Positions 53,060 through 62,313 of a stretch of DNA of 64,000 nt are shown in pieces. A program made the position numbers and the translations under genes. The number at the start of each line of letters is the position of its first letter. The stretch's first letter is position 1. The notes under the pieces were generated by a model. It saw nothing but the letters and a program-made list of their open reading frames with translations. It did no database searches and was not told the DNA's origin. The stretch spans positions 62,001 to 126,000 of the forward strand of contig JAFQZU010000005.1 in assembly GCA_017405805.1 (NCBI GenBank), written 5' to 3'. Origin of the DNA: Lachnospiraceae bacterium. GTDB taxonomy: Bacteria; Bacillota; Clostridia; Lachnospirales; Lachnospiraceae.

Positions 53060-53830
53060 TTACAGCCCCAATTCCTTCGGATCTTCCACTGTGACCGTCC
53101 CGCCGACCGTGCCGGCAAATCTGCCCTGGCGCTTGGCGATGCGCACGATCAGTTCTCCGCCCGGTTCCTGCAGCGTAAATACATGGAAGCCGTCGGGCTT
53201 GTTCCGGCTCATGTACCAGGCGGCCGCGAGGGATCCTGTCCCGCAGGAAGGAAATTTTGTGACAGAGCCGTCATGGACGGAATACACGTACGGCGTCAGC
53301 GATTCCTCGTCAAAAAAGTGGATCCCGAAGAACCCGTACGGCGCGCCCACGCACTCGAACAGCTTCTTCACGGTCTCCTCGTCCGCTCCCGTATCCGGGC
53401 AAAGCACGTGGGAATACCCCCTTGCCGTCACCAGCGGGTAGAGGTGATCCGCGTCCGGGCCGGCCATCTCCATGTTCTCCGGCATGGGCATCTGGGCCGC
53501 GGAAGTAGACCTCTCGAGGTCGCATATGATCTCAAGCTGCTCCCTTGTGCCGGAGGATTCCACTTTGCAGTGGTCGATCTCCCGCTCTTTGCAGAGGAGG
53601 TAACCGTACGCGCGGACAGCGTTGGCACAGAATTCACCGCCGGCCATCTCGATCCGTCCCAGGACGCCGCCGTGTAGGGGGCGGGATTCAAATCCCACCT
53701 GGCCGGCTCTCAGGTCCGGATCCGCCATGATCTTTTCCACGGCTTCTCTCCTCTTTTGTTTGGGAAAGCCCTGCCGCACAATGGCGGTCCTGCTGCCTGC
53801 TGTTTCTACTATATTCACTGTCATTTTCAT
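53060..53830 (-). CDS. Diaminopimelate-epimerase-fold amino-acid racemase
   Basis: PLP-independent two-cysteine racemase of the DapF fold, 256 residues. Seen: a first catalytic-type cysteine in GGEFCANAVRAYGYL at residue 68 and a second in FPSCGTGSLAAAW at residue 196, the expected two-base arrangement. The EFCANA context differs from GNGxRC of true DapF and resembles histidine-racemase (CntK-like) enzymes used for opine metallophores, as far as I recall. The substrate is therefore unknown. GAGGAT lies 8 bases before the ATG at 53830. Downstream in the same operon is the collapsed ABC transporter. Confidence 0.82.
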   Translation of the reverse strand: MKMTVNIVETAGSRTAIVRQGFPKQKRREAVEKIMADPDLRAGQVGFESRPLHGGVLGRIEMAGGEFCANAVRAYGYLLCKEREIDHCKVESSGTREQLEIICDLERSTSAAQMPMPENMEMAGPDADHLYPLVTARGYSHVLCPDTGADEETVKKLFECVGAPYGFFGIHFFDEESLTPYVYSVHDGSVTKFPSCGTGSLAAAWYMSRNKPDGFHVFTLQEPGGELIVRIAKRQGRFAGTVGGTVTVEDPKELGL

Positions 53831-53897
53831 TTTGCACTATCCTCATTATGTCTTTCATATTGCTTTTATCCGGCATTTCCAATATATTAAAACCATT

Positions 53898-54740
53898 ATG
53901 GAAAAACAAGAACTGCATATGGGAACTGCCGCCATGCTGGCCGCCTCCTTCTGCTTTTCCCTCGGCGGTCTTCTCATGAAGATCATCCCCTGGAATCCGC
54001 TGGCCATCAACGGCGCAAGGAACCTGATCGCCTGCTGCGTGATCGGTGCTTATATCCTGTACAAAAAACACCGCCTCAAATTGAATTTTACGGTTGCGGT
54101 CGGCGCGCTCTGCATGGCAGGCGTTACGACCCTGTTCGCCATCGCCAATAAACTGACGACGGCCGGAAACACGATCATCCTGCAGTACACCGCACCCATC
54201 TGGATCATCCTCCTCATGCTTGTCTTTTTCAAAAAGAAGCCCTCCCGCCTGGAGGTCCTGACGATCCTGATCGTCCTTGCAGGCATATTATGCTTCTTTT
54301 TCGAGAGCCTGTCCACCGGACGCATTCTGGGGGATGTCCTCGCGCTGATGTCGGGCGTCTTTTATGCTGGCGTGTTCATGCTGAACCAGTTCGAAAAGGG
54401 CGACGCCCTCTCCTCCATGTTCTTCGGACAGCTGGCCTGCGGCCTGACGCTCTCTCCGCTGGTCCTGCGGGAGACCGACTTCCGGATCCCGACATTGACC
54501 GCCGTCTTCCTTCTGGGCGCGGTCCAGGTAGGTCTCGCCTATATATTCTTTTCCATCGGAACAAAATACACCGATCCCGTGACGGCCTCGATCATCAATG
54601 CCCTCGAGCCGATCCTAAATCCGCTCCTGGTCGCCGTTTTTTACGGAGAAAAGCTCGGGCGGCTGTCCCTTGCCGGCGCAGCCATCGTCATCACGGGGAT
54701 CCTGTACTATAATCTCTCAAAGAAAGGTTCCAAGCCATGA
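53898..54740 (+). CDS. EamA/DMT-superfamily permease
   Basis: Ten-helix drug/metabolite-type transporter with two EamA repeats. Seen: hydrophobic helices throughout, with the repeat signature GGLLMKIIPWNPLAINGARN near residue 20, the helix pair ILQYTAPIWIILLMLVFF near 93-110, and the second repeat ending in SIINALEPILNPLLVAVFYG near 232-251. Length 280 aa is typical. Substrate unknown; coupling to pdxY (ATGA overlap) makes a B6 vitamer or an amino acid conceivable. ATG 53898 lacks a good Shine-Dalgarno site and ATG 53919 is an alternative. Confidence 0.88.
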   Translation: MEKQELHMGTAAMLAASFCFSLGGLLMKIIPWNPLAINGARNLIACCVIGAYILYKKHRLKLNFTVAVGALCMAGVTTLFAIANKLTTAGNTIILQYTAPIWIILLMLVFFKKKPSRLEVLTILIVLAGILCFFFESLSTGRILGDVLALMSGVFYAGVFMLNQFEKGDALSSMFFGQLACGLTLSPLVLRETDFRIPTLTAVFLLGAVQVGLAYIFFSIGTKYTDPVTASIINALEPILNPLLVAVFYGEKLGRLSLAGAAIVITGILYYNLSKKGSKP

Positions 54741-55588
54741 AGCGTATCGTTACGATCCAGGATATCTCCTGTCTGGGCAAATGCTCGCTCACGGCCGCGC
54801 TCCCGGTCATCTCCGCCATGGGCGTGGAGACCGCGGTCCTCCCCACGGCAGTTCTTTCCACCCACACCATGTTTGAGGGCGCCGTGATCCTCAATCTGGA
54901 AGACCAGATCGAGCCGGTCTCCCGCCACTGGGAATCGCTTCAGTTTCATTTTGACGCCGTCTATACGGGCTACCTCGCTTCGCACCGCCAGATTGACCTC
55001 GTAAAGGACTTCTTCCGGCGTTTCGGGAAGGAGGATACGCTTCGCTTCGTGGATCCCGCCATGGCGGATTACGGGAAGCTCTACAGCGGTTTTGACGGGA
55101 CATTTCCCGCGGCGATGGCTTCCCTCTGCGGGGAGGCGGACATCATCGTCCCCAACATCACCGAGGCGTGCCTGATGACGGGCGCCCCCTACAGGACGGA
55201 TCCTGACGAAGCCTATATAAGAGAGCTCCTGGAACGGCTTGCAGCCCTGGGGACCCGCAGAGCCGTCGTGCTGACCGGCGTGACACCGGACAGCGGGAAG
55301 ACAGGCGTCTCCTGCCTGGATATCAGGGAAGGGAGATTTTTCAGCCTTTCCCAGGAAAAGCTCCCCCGCTCCTACCACGGCACCGGCGATCTCTTTGCCA
55401 GTGTGACCCTGGGCGCGCTCATGCGGGACTTCTCTCTCGAAGAGGCGCTGCGGCTCGCGGCAGATTTTGTCGGCGCCGCCATAGCGGAGACGATCGCCCA
55501 TGATCCCGGCAAAACATACGGCACCGATTTTGAAGCAGTGATCCCCTTCCTTACAGACGCGGTCCGAAAGGGCCCCGGCAGCCGGTGA
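54737..55588 (+). CDS. pdxY: Pyridoxamine/pyridoxal kinase
   Basis: Ribokinase-fold enzyme that phosphorylates B6 vitamers in the salvage route to PLP. Seen: IVTIQDISCLGKCSLTAALP at residues 4-23, the family signature PTAVLSTHT near 36, YTGYLAS near 76, VDPAMADYGKLYSGF near 103, PNITEACLMTG near 138-148, and the anion-hole/catalytic GTGDLFASVTLGAL near 215-228 with the base aspartate. Length 283 aa is normal. The start overlaps the permease stop. It is convergent with dtd. Confidence 0.93.
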   Translation: MKRIVTIQDISCLGKCSLTAALPVISAMGVETAVLPTAVLSTHTMFEGAVILNLEDQIEPVSRHWESLQFHFDAVYTGYLASHRQIDLVKDFFRRFGKEDTLRFVDPAMADYGKLYSGFDGTFPAAMASLCGEADIIVPNITEACLMTGAPYRTDPDEAYIRELLERLAALGTRRAVVLTGVTPDSGKTGVSCLDIREGRFFSLSQEKLPRSYHGTGDLFASVTLGALMRDFSLEEALRLAADFVGAAIAETIAHDPGKTYGTDFEAVIPFLTDAVRKGPGSR

Positions 55589-55604
55589 CACGCTGCCCGG
55601 ACCG

Positions 55605-56084
55605 TCAGGCGTCGAACAGTTCCTTTGAGTCCAGGATGACGGTAAAGGGGCCGTCGTTGACAAGCGAAACGTCCATCAGGGCGCCGAAAGAGCCCGTCTG
55701 CACATCTTCTGTTTTTTCCCTGCACCTGCTTATGATATATTCATACAGCGCATTGGCGTGATCCGGAGAGCCGGCCTTGACAAAAGAAGGCCGGTTTCCT
55801 TTTCTGCAGTCGGCATAGAGCGTGAACTGGGACACCAGAAGGAGGCTCCCGCCCACAGCGCCGAGACTGAGGTTGGTCTTGCCGTTTTCATCCTCGAAGA
55901 TCCGGAGTTTGCACATCTTGTCGACCATGCGGTCCGCGATCTGCTCCGTATCGTCTTCGCATATGCCGATCAGCACCATAAACCCTTTTCCGATCCTTCC
56001 GGACACCGCGCCGGAGGGCTTGCCGTCCTCGGTCTCCACGATCGTTACCGCCGCTTCTTTTACCCGCTGGATTACAAATCTCAT
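55605..56084 (-). CDS. dtd: D-aminoacyl-tRNA deacylase
   Basis: Removes D-amino acids, and glycine mischarged on tRNA-Ala, from tRNAs. Seen: [15 protein letters not shown] at the start, [20 protein letters not shown] near 77-96 with the catalytic SQFTL motif, and [16 protein letters not shown] near 140, where the usual GPVT reads GPFT. Length 159 aa is slightly above average. The start at 56084 begins the family domain; a longer frame to 56156 has no similarity. It is divergent from the recombinase gene. Confidence 0.94.
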   Translation of the reverse strand: MRFVIQRVKEAAVTIVETEDGKPSGAVSGRIGKGFMVLIGICEDDTEQIADRMVDKMCKLRIFEDENGKTNLSLGAVGGSLLLVSQFTLYADCRKGNRPSFVKAGSPDHANALYEYIISRCREKTEDVQTGSFGALMDVSLVNDGPFTVILDSKELFDA

Positions 56085-56176
56085 TGCACGTTTTTCCTCA
56101 CTTTTTCCGCCGGATCTCCTGATCCCGCTCCGTCTATCATACCATACTCCCGGCACAAATGGCCCGGCATTTAATT

Positions 56177-56218
56177 ATTCGCAAAAACATTGTTTTTCCG
56201 AATACTTGAATGTATACT
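56177..56218 (+). promoter_or_regulatory. Promoter of the tyrosine recombinase with overlapping palindrome
   Basis: TTGTTT at 56190-56195 and TATACT at 56213-56218, spacer 17. A 27-base palindrome at 56177-56203 (ATTCG-C-AAAAACA, centre T, TGTTTTT-C-CGAAT) covers the -35 box, as expected for a repressor operator. Confidence 0.65.
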
Positions 56219-56260
56219 GTTAAAATAAGAAGCGATAAGGCCTTCGAAAGGAGAAATGAT

Positions 56261-57331
56261 ATGACAAGAGCGGCAGCCGGCAGCCCGGAAACCTACGCCA
56301 GGGAACAGGATATTAAAAATACACAGAAGATGCGGGAGATCCTGGCGCAGCTCCCCCGCTTCTGCCGCCGGTATTTTCGCGGAATCGAGCCCACCACCTC
56401 CTCCAGGACACGGCTCGCTTACGCGTACGATCTGCGGATCTTCTTCACTTTTCTGCAGGAGAACAATCCCGCCCTCTCCACGACGCAGATCAGTGATTTC
56501 CCGGTGAGTCTTTTGAATAAGATCGGGAAAGAGGACATCGAAGAATATCTGGAGTATCTCACATATTATGAGCGGGACGGACAGGTCTGCACCAACGACG
56601 ACCGCGGGAAGGCAAGAAAGCTCTCTGCCGTCAGGAGTCTCTTCAAATATTTCTTTGCCGCGGAGGTGATCGACAGGGACGTGGCGGCCCTCGTCCCCAT
56701 GCCCAAGCGGCATGAAAAGCCCATTATCCGGCTGGACGGCGACGAGGTGGGCACGCTCCTGCAGCAGGTGGAAAAAGGGACGGCCCTCACCAAAAGCCAG
56801 CTCAAATTCCACGACAAAACAAAGGTCCGCGACGTGGCCCTCCTCACTACCCTTCTGGGAACCGGGATCCGTGTCTCCGAGTGTGTGGGTCTTGATCTGA
56901 ATGACGTGAATTTTAAGGATCACGGACTGCGGGTACACCGCAAGGGCGGGTATGACGCCATCGTGTATTTTGGCGATGAGGTGGAGGAGGCGCTCCGGGA
57001 ATATCTGTCGCTCCGCAGGGAGATCCTTCCCCTGGAAGGGCACGAAAACGCGCTCTTTTTGTCCATACAGAACCGGAGGATCACGGTGCGCGCAGTAGAA
57101 AAGCTCGTCAAGAAATATGCATCCCTTGTCACGAGCCTCAAAAAGATCACGCCGCATAAGCTGCGCAGCACCTATGGAACCAGTCTCTATAAAGCGACCG
57201 GCGATATCTACCTCGTGGCGGACGTTCTCGGCCACAAGGACGTCAACACGACCCGCCGGCACTATGCCGCCATCGGGGAGGACAGAAGAAAGAAGGCGGC
57301 CGATGCGGTCCGCCTTCGGGAAGACAAATGA
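56261..57331 (+). CDS. Tyrosine recombinase (XerC/XerD-like)
   Basis: Site-specific recombinase of 356 residues. Seen: an N-terminal SAM-like core-binding domain (about 30-140), then the catalytic domain with the first Arg in LLGTGIRVSECVGLDL near 206-221, the active Lys region RVHRKGGYDAIV near 230, HKLRSTYGTSLY (HxxR) near 303, and LGHKDVNTTRRHYAAI near 323 with the nucleophile Tyr. It may serve as a Xer dimer-resolution enzyme: ftsK lies 1 kb away and no phage or integron genes are nearby. AAAGGAG is well placed before ATG 56261. Confidence 0.93.
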   Translation: MTRAAAGSPETYAREQDIKNTQKMREILAQLPRFCRRYFRGIEPTTSSRTRLAYAYDLRIFFTFLQENNPALSTTQISDFPVSLLNKIGKEDIEEYLEYLTYYERDGQVCTNDDRGKARKLSAVRSLFKYFFAAEVIDRDVAALVPMPKRHEKPIIRLDGDEVGTLLQQVEKGTALTKSQLKFHDKTKVRDVALLTTLLGTGIRVSECVGLDLNDVNFKDHGLRVHRKGGYDAIVYFGDEVEEALREYLSLRREILPLEGHENALFLSIQNRRITVRAVEKLVKKYASLVTSLKKITPHKLRSTYGTSLYKATGDIYLVADVLGHKDVNTTRRHYAAIGEDRRKKAADAVRLREDK

Positions 57332-57346
57332 AGGTCCGGAGCAGAA

Positions 57347-58048
57347 TCACTCCTCCTCCGGTCCCTCGATATGATATTCGGCGGACACAGGCTTGCTGCG
57401 GACGCCGTAGAGATTGACCAGAACGGCGCGAAGCGTGTAGTCTCCGGGCGGCAGTACAATATTGCCGCTGTACAGCGTGCTGTGCTCGTCCGGCTCGCTC
57501 CCGTCGAGAGTATAAAATATGGAGCCCTGTGCTTCGGAGGTCAGGTAGACGGTGATCGCATCATAATAATTGCCCGACGGCTCGCTGATCCTCGGCGCGA
57601 TGCAGTAGAAAGCCGCATAATCCTGCCGGATGCTCTCCTTCTCGCACCCGTCCAGAAGCATGGACAGCTTCTCAAAGGACTTGGTGTTCGTGCATATGGA
57701 GACGATTCTCTGCCAGGATTCATCGTACTCCTGCGACTCCAGGGCGCTGTTTTTCATGACGCGCATGGCCAGGGAGAGCGCCTCGTCATAGGCGCCGTCC
57801 TTCTCAAGGTACTCCGCCTTCATCAGATACAGTCTCTCGTTGGTAGGGGGCCCCTCATGCGGGATGGAGACCGCTCTGTCCAAAAGGGTGACCGCCTGCC
57901 TGTAATCGCCCTCCTGGGCACACTGCACCGCCTTGTGCATCATTCCCTCGCGGGAATTCTGCCTGCTGCTGTAGTAGAAAAACACGCCTACCGCAAGTGC
58001 AACGGCGGCTGAAAACAGTATGACTGCAGGTATAATACTCTTTCTCAT
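57347..58048 (-). CDS. Membrane-anchored TPR protein with chitobiase/hexosaminidase C-terminal domain
   Basis: A 233-residue extracytoplasmic protein. Seen: an N-terminal transmembrane anchor (about residues 5-27), TPR-like helices from about 35 to 125 (EGDYRQAVTLLDRA, DGAYDEALSLAM), and a beta-rich end with IFYTLDGSEPDEHSTLYSGN near 180-199. The last is the pattern of the CHB_HEX_C domain also found in cell-surface glycosidases. No catalytic domain is present. ATG 58048 directly follows the ftsK stop (58050); ATG 58060 would overlap it. It is co-directional with ftsK and probably co-transcribed. Confidence 0.8.
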   Translation of the reverse strand: MRKSIIPAVILFSAAVALAVGVFFYYSSRQNSREGMMHKAVQCAQEGDYRQAVTLLDRAVSIPHEGPPTNERLYLMKAEYLEKDGAYDEALSLAMRVMKNSALESQEYDESWQRIVSICTNTKSFEKLSMLLDGCEKESIRQDYAAFYCIAPRISEPSGNYYDAITVYLTSEAQGSIFYTLDGSEPDEHSTLYSGNIVLPPGDYTLRAVLVNLYGVRSKPVSAEYHIEGPEEE

Positions 58049-58049
58049 A

Positions 58050-61000
58050 TCAATTCTCATTCTGGAGATAATTCTCGAATTCAGCCTCCGTCATCAGCAC
58101 CTGTCTTGCCTTCGTGCCGCTCTCGTCGCTGACGACGCCTGCTTCGCACAGCTGGTCCATGATCCTGGCAGCCCTGTTGAAGCCGATCTTGAAAACTCTC
58201 TGCAAAAGGCCTATGGAGGCCTTGTCCTTTTCGATGACAAATCTGCCCGCAGCCTCAAAATGCTCGTCATAGCGGTTGCCGGCCTTTGTGCCTGCGCTCT
58301 CTCCCACACCGACCGGCGCTGCGGCACCGGTGATCTCATTGATCATATCCTCGTCATGGGAGGATCCCGAATTGTTCTGGCGGACGAAGGCGACGATATC
58401 CTCCACTTCCTCGTCGGAGACGAAAGCGCCCTGCAGACGCACGGGCTTGGGATAGCTCTGGGGATAAAAGAGCATGTCGCCCTTTCCGATCAGCTTCTCC
58501 GCGCCGGCCATATCCAGAATGGTCCTGGAATCGACCTGGCTCGCCGTGGCGAACGCGATCCTGCTCGGCATATTGGATTTGATCAGGCCGGTGATGACGT
58601 CCACGGACGGTCTCTGGGTCGCTATGATCATATGGATCCCCGCTGCTCTGGCAAGCTGCAGGAGGCGGCAGATCGTGGTCTCCACCTCGTTTTTGGCGAT
58701 CATCATCAGATCCGCCAGCTCATCCACGATAATGACGAGCCTGGGGAGGACTTTTTCCTCTCCCGCCGTTCCTTCCGCGATCCGTTCCTTCACGGCGCTG
58801 TTGTAGCCGTTCAGATCCCTGACGCCGGCCTGAGCAAAGAGCCTGTAGCGCTTGTCCATCTCGGCCGTGGCCCAGTTGAGCGCCGCCGCCGCCTTTTTGG
58901 GGTCTGTCACCACCGGGATCATCAGATGGGGAATGCCGTTGTAGATGCTCAGCTCGACCACCTTGGGATCGATCATGATCATCTTCACTTCATCCGGCGC
59001 CGCCTTGTAGAGAAGGCTCAGGATAATGGTATTGATACAGACGGATTTGCCCGATCCTGTGGCGCCCGCGATCAGCAGGTGCGGCATCTTGGAGATGTCC
59101 GCCACGACCGTCTTGCCGCTGATGTCCTTTCCCGCCGCAAACGTCAGCTTGCTCTTTGCGGAAGTGAATTCTCTGGATTCGAGGATGTCGCGCAGCGTGA
59201 CGAGGGTCGTCGTCTTGTTGGGGACTTCGATGCCGATCGCTTTTTTGCCGGGGATCGGGGCCTCGATCCTGACCTCCGTAGCGCCCAGGCTTAGCTTGAT
59301 ATTGTCGGCGAGGGACACGATCTTGCTCACTTTGACGCCCGTCTCCAGGACCAGCTCATAGCGCGTCACGGAGGGGCCGTGACTGATCGCCGTGATCGTC
59401 ACGTTCACGCCAAAAGTGCGGAGCGTATCCTGCAGGATATACCCGTTCTCCTTCAAAATGCGGTCCGTATCGGGATCGTCCTCCCGCATGCCTTTATTCA
59501 TCAGGTCGTAGGGAGGATAGACATACTCCCTGGTCCGGGTGATCTTATTGCCGGAGACCGACGCCTTGTCTTCTCCGCGGTCCCTGTGCACCTCGATCCC
59601 GCTCAGATCCTCTTCGCTGATCTCCGGGCGGCTCACGGCCCGGGCTGCGGGTGCGGGCGCGGAGACAGGCGCAGGCGCTGCTTCGGGCGCTGTGCTCTTT
59701 ACCGCGGGTGCGTCATCCGTTTCCTCATGCGCTTCTTCCGGCGCAGGCACAGGCGGGACCTCGGAGGAGGCCGTCCGCGCCGATATTACGCCGCCCGCGT
59801 CGGCTATGCTGTCCGCCGCCGGCTCCTCATCCGCCGCATGAAGGCTTCCCAGCCCCACCGCAGGCGCATAGACCGTTCTCACACGCCGCTCCGCGGTATT
59901 TCTGGGGCCCTCCTTCTCGAAGGGAAACTCCGGTCTTTCCTCCGATTCCTTTTCCTCGGCCGCCGTAAAGACAGTCAGTTCCGTGACGCCGGTATCCCTG
60001 ACACGGGTCAGGTCCTCATAGGGTGCTTCCTCCGTCTCCAGATCGGAGAGGGAAAGATCGTTCTCCCGCTCCTGTTCGGGGTCAGCCTTCAGCACAAAGA
60101 AGGGCTCCGTTCTCTCCTTTTTAACGGGTTCTTTTTCCATGACCGGGGCCGGATCGGAGGACGCTTTTCTGTCCGCGGCGCTTGCCGCCTTTACCGGTCT
60201 TCTCTCGGGTGCGGCGGTCCTGCCGGCTCTTTCACTGGTGTAGATGCTCAGGTCTTCCGATGCGCCGAACTCTTCCTCTTCCGCCAGCTCCTGTGCGGAG
60301 CGGACGGAGGTCGCCTCCAGATTGACGGACAGGGCGCGGGATTTTCTTTCCAGGCGCTCCTGCTGCTTCTGCATGCGCAGCTCCTGTTTTTTGTGCGCGA
60401 TCTCCGCCTTCTTACGGGCCATTTCCCTGCGGTGTTCCCGGCTGATCTCCCTTCTTTCCCTGGCGTCAAGGACCGCTTCCTCAAACTCCTCCTTCCGCTT
60501 TTCCATAAAGGAAGGCTCTCCGCTCTCCATGCGCTCCTTGCGGAACCTGCGGACCGCGGCGATCACAGAGTGCTGTGAGATCACGAGGAGACAGATGATA
60601 ATGGTCACGGCCAGAATCAGGGCCGCCCCCGCGTATTTGAAGACGGAATAGAGGAAATAGGCAATGGTGCCCGCCGCAAGTCCTCCGCCGCCCCTGGCCG
60701 CCGCACAGCGGTGATAGAGCTCCTGCGCGCTGTACTGTGTCATGGGCGTGAGCGCGCCCGACGTCAGTTCGAATATGCAGCCCGCAGCGAGAAACAGCAC
60801 GACAAAAGCGATGCATTTGGCCGGGAGCGTTCTTTTTCCCAGATTGGATATGGTGAAGATCACCATGAAAAACACGAAGAAGGGAAAAGCGTATGCCGTG
60901 GCGCCGAAAAGGCCGAAGAGCACCGATGAGACCGCGCTCCCTGCCACGCCCCCGAATCCCAGCGTAGAAATAAACAAAAATATCATCACCGCGAACAGCA

Positions 61001-61160
61001 CAAGCAGGCGGATATCCCGGCGCACCTCCCGTGCGCGCTGTTCCTCTTCCGCCTGCTGTCTGCGCGTCTTTGCGGTCCCTTTGGAGGCCGCGGTCTTCCG
61101 TCCTTTTCCGGCAGAGGCACTTCTCGTGCTCTTTCTGCCTCCTGTAGTGGTTCTGGCCAT
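58050..61160 (-). CDS. ftsK: DNA translocase FtsK/SpoIIIE
   Basis: Hexameric DNA pump that clears the chromosome from the closing septum. Seen: four or more transmembrane helices in residues 45-195, a long Glu/Pro/Ala-rich linker to about 560, the motor domain with Walker [18 protein letters not shown] near 707 and Walker [21 protein letters not shown] near 806, and a C-terminal winged-helix gamma domain (last 70 residues, [20 protein letters not shown]). Length 1036 aa is large because of the linker. The small gene at 61180 lies just upstream and the TPR gene just downstream. Confidence 0.96.
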   Translation of the reverse strand: MARTTTGGRKSTRSASAGKGRKTAASKGTAKTRRQQAEEEQRAREVRRDIRLLVLFAVMIFLFISTLGFGGVAGSAVSSVLFGLFGATAYAFPFFVFFMVIFTISNLGKRTLPAKCIAFVVLFLAAGCIFELTSGALTPMTQYSAQELYHRCAAARGGGGLAAGTIAYFLYSVFKYAGAALILAVTIIICLLVISQHSVIAAVRRFRKERMESGEPSFMEKRKEEFEEAVLDARERREISREHRREMARKKAEIAHKKQELRMQKQQERLERKSRALSVNLEATSVRSAQELAEEEEFGASEDLSIYTSERAGRTAAPERRPVKAASAADRKASSDPAPVMEKEPVKKERTEPFFVLKADPEQERENDLSLSDLETEEAPYEDLTRVRDTGVTELTVFTAAEEKESEERPEFPFEKEGPRNTAERRVRTVYAPAVGLGSLHAADEEPAADSIADAGGVISARTASSEVPPVPAPEEAHEETDDAPAVKSTAPEAAPAPVSAPAPAARAVSRPEISEEDLSGIEVHRDRGEDKASVSGNKITRTREYVYPPYDLMNKGMREDDPDTDRILKENGYILQDTLRTFGVNVTITAISHGPSVTRYELVLETGVKVSKIVSLADNIKLSLGATEVRIEAPIPGKKAIGIEVPNKTTTLVTLRDILESREFTSAKSKLTFAAGKDISGKTVVADISKMPHLLIAGATGSGKSVCINTIILSLLYKAAPDEVKMIMIDPKVVELSIYNGIPHLMIPVVTDPKKAAAALNWATAEMDKRYRLFAQAGVRDLNGYNSAVKERIAEGTAGEEKVLPRLVIIVDELADLMMIAKNEVETTICRLLQLARAAGIHMIIATQRPSVDVITGLIKSNMPSRIAFATASQVDSRTILDMAGAEKLIGKGDMLFYPQSYPKPVRLQGAFVSDEEVEDIVAFVRQNNSGSSHDEDMINEITGAAAPVGVGESAGTKAGNRYDEHFEAAGRFVIEKDKASIGLLQRVFKIGFNRAARIMDQLCEAGVVSDESGTKARQVLMTEAEFENYLQNEN

Positions 61161-61179
61161 TCAGTTCCTCTCTGCAATC

Positions 61180-61377
61180 TTATATATCAAAATCGTCGCC
61201 GGGCTGCGGCTCGAGGTCAAATTCGTCCTGCACGCCGTCCCTGACCGGTTCGATCTCAAATTCCAATGGCATGTGCTGCCTTTTCCTGGGAACGGGGAGC
61301 GGGTTGCGGATCGGGGTATAGCGCACTTCTCCCTCCGCGCCTTCCTGCCGGGCTTCCCTGTCCTTGTCCTCTAGCAT
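61180..61377 (-). CDS. Small acidic protein upstream of ftsK (65 aa)
   Basis: Short reading frame with an excellent Shine-Dalgarno site (GGAGG, 6 bases before the ATG) and 19 bases from ftsK, so it is very likely translated. Seen: a central IRNPLPVPRKRQHMPLEFEI segment (NPLPVP-basic-LEFE), followed by an acidic tail ending QPGDDFDI. No transmembrane segment or known domain. I recall similar NPLPxP proteins before ftsK in related genomes but cannot name a function. Confidence 0.7.
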   Translation of the reverse strand: MLEDKDREARQEGAEGEVRYTPIRNPLPVPRKRQHMPLEFEIEPVRDGVQDEFDLEPQPGDDFDI

Positions 61378-61478
61378 TCACTTCCTCCGAATAGTTCAAC
61401 AAGCAGCTCTGTGCTGCTGCACAAAGCTGCCTGTATATTGTGCGGCTGAAAAAGATCCCTCTGCAAAGGTGTGTAAAA

Positions 61479-62216
61479 TCAGTCGTCTGCTTCCTCCCAG
61501 TTGTGGTAAACCGCCTGCACGTCGTCGTCATCCTCCAGGATGTCGAGGATCCTGCGCATCTGCTTCTCGATCGTCGGATCTGTCACTTTGACGTAGTTCT
61601 GCGGGATCATGGTCACTTCCGCCGAAGCGACGCTGATGCCCTCCTGCTTGACGGCCTCCAGGACCGCGTCAAAATCACTCTCCTGCGTCAGGATCTCGAA
61701 GCTGTCCTCTTCCTCCTTCAGGTCGTCCGCGCCGGCGTCCAGCACGATCATCATAAGATCGTCCGCACTCATGTCGCACTCTTCCTTGTCAATGATGATC
61801 TGGCCCTTCTTGTCGAACATAAAGGAGACGCAGCCCTGTGTGCCGATATTGCCGTTTCCCTTGGCGAAAGCCGCACGCACGTTGGCGGCGGTGCGGTTGA
61901 GGTTGTCCGTCAGCGTATCCACGATGACCGCGATCCCGCCGGGGCCGTATCCCTCGTAGGTGCAGTAGGAATAGTTTACATTGCCCACGTCGCCCGCGGC
62001 CTTCTTGATGCCGCGCTCGATGGTGTCATTGGGCATGTTGTTGGACTTTGCCTTCTGGATCACCTGCGCCAGCTTGAAGTTATTGGCCGGGTCCGGGCCG
62101 CCCTCCTTGACGGCGACTGCGATCTCTCTTCCGATAATGGTAAAGATCTTGCCCTTTGCGGCGTCGTTTTTTTCTTTTTTATGCTTGATATTCGCAAATT
62201 TGGAATGCCCTGACAT
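61479..62216 (-). CDS. yebC: YebC/PmpR-family protein (translation or transcription factor)
   Basis: Member of the YebC/TACO1 family. Long annotated as a DNA-binding regulator, it is now also linked to relief of ribosome stalling at proline stretches. Seen: MSGHSKFANIKHKKEKNDAA at residues 1-20, IFTIIGREIAVAVKEGGPDP near 25-44, NNMPNDTIERGIKKAAG near 62, and YEGYGPGGIAVIVDTLTDNL near 87-106. Length 245 aa is standard. AAGGTG precedes ATG 62216. Single gene with space on both sides. Confidence 0.94.
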   Translation of the reverse strand: MSGHSKFANIKHKKEKNDAAKGKIFTIIGREIAVAVKEGGPDPANNFKLAQVIQKAKSNNMPNDTIERGIKKAAGDVGNVNYSYCTYEGYGPGGIAVIVDTLTDNLNRTAANVRAAFAKGNGNIGTQGCVSFMFDKKGQIIIDKEECDMSADDLMMIVLDAGADDLKEEEDSFEILTQESDFDAVLEAVKQEGISVASAEVTMIPQNYVKVTDPTIEKQMRRILDILEDDDDVQAVYHNWEEADD

Positions 62217-62313
62217 GCTATAATGCACCTTTTTTCTCGTATTTACATAGATTCGTCAGTCTTTTTTACATCCGAACATATAGATTAAAATATACCATTA
62301 ACGGTGTCTGCCG

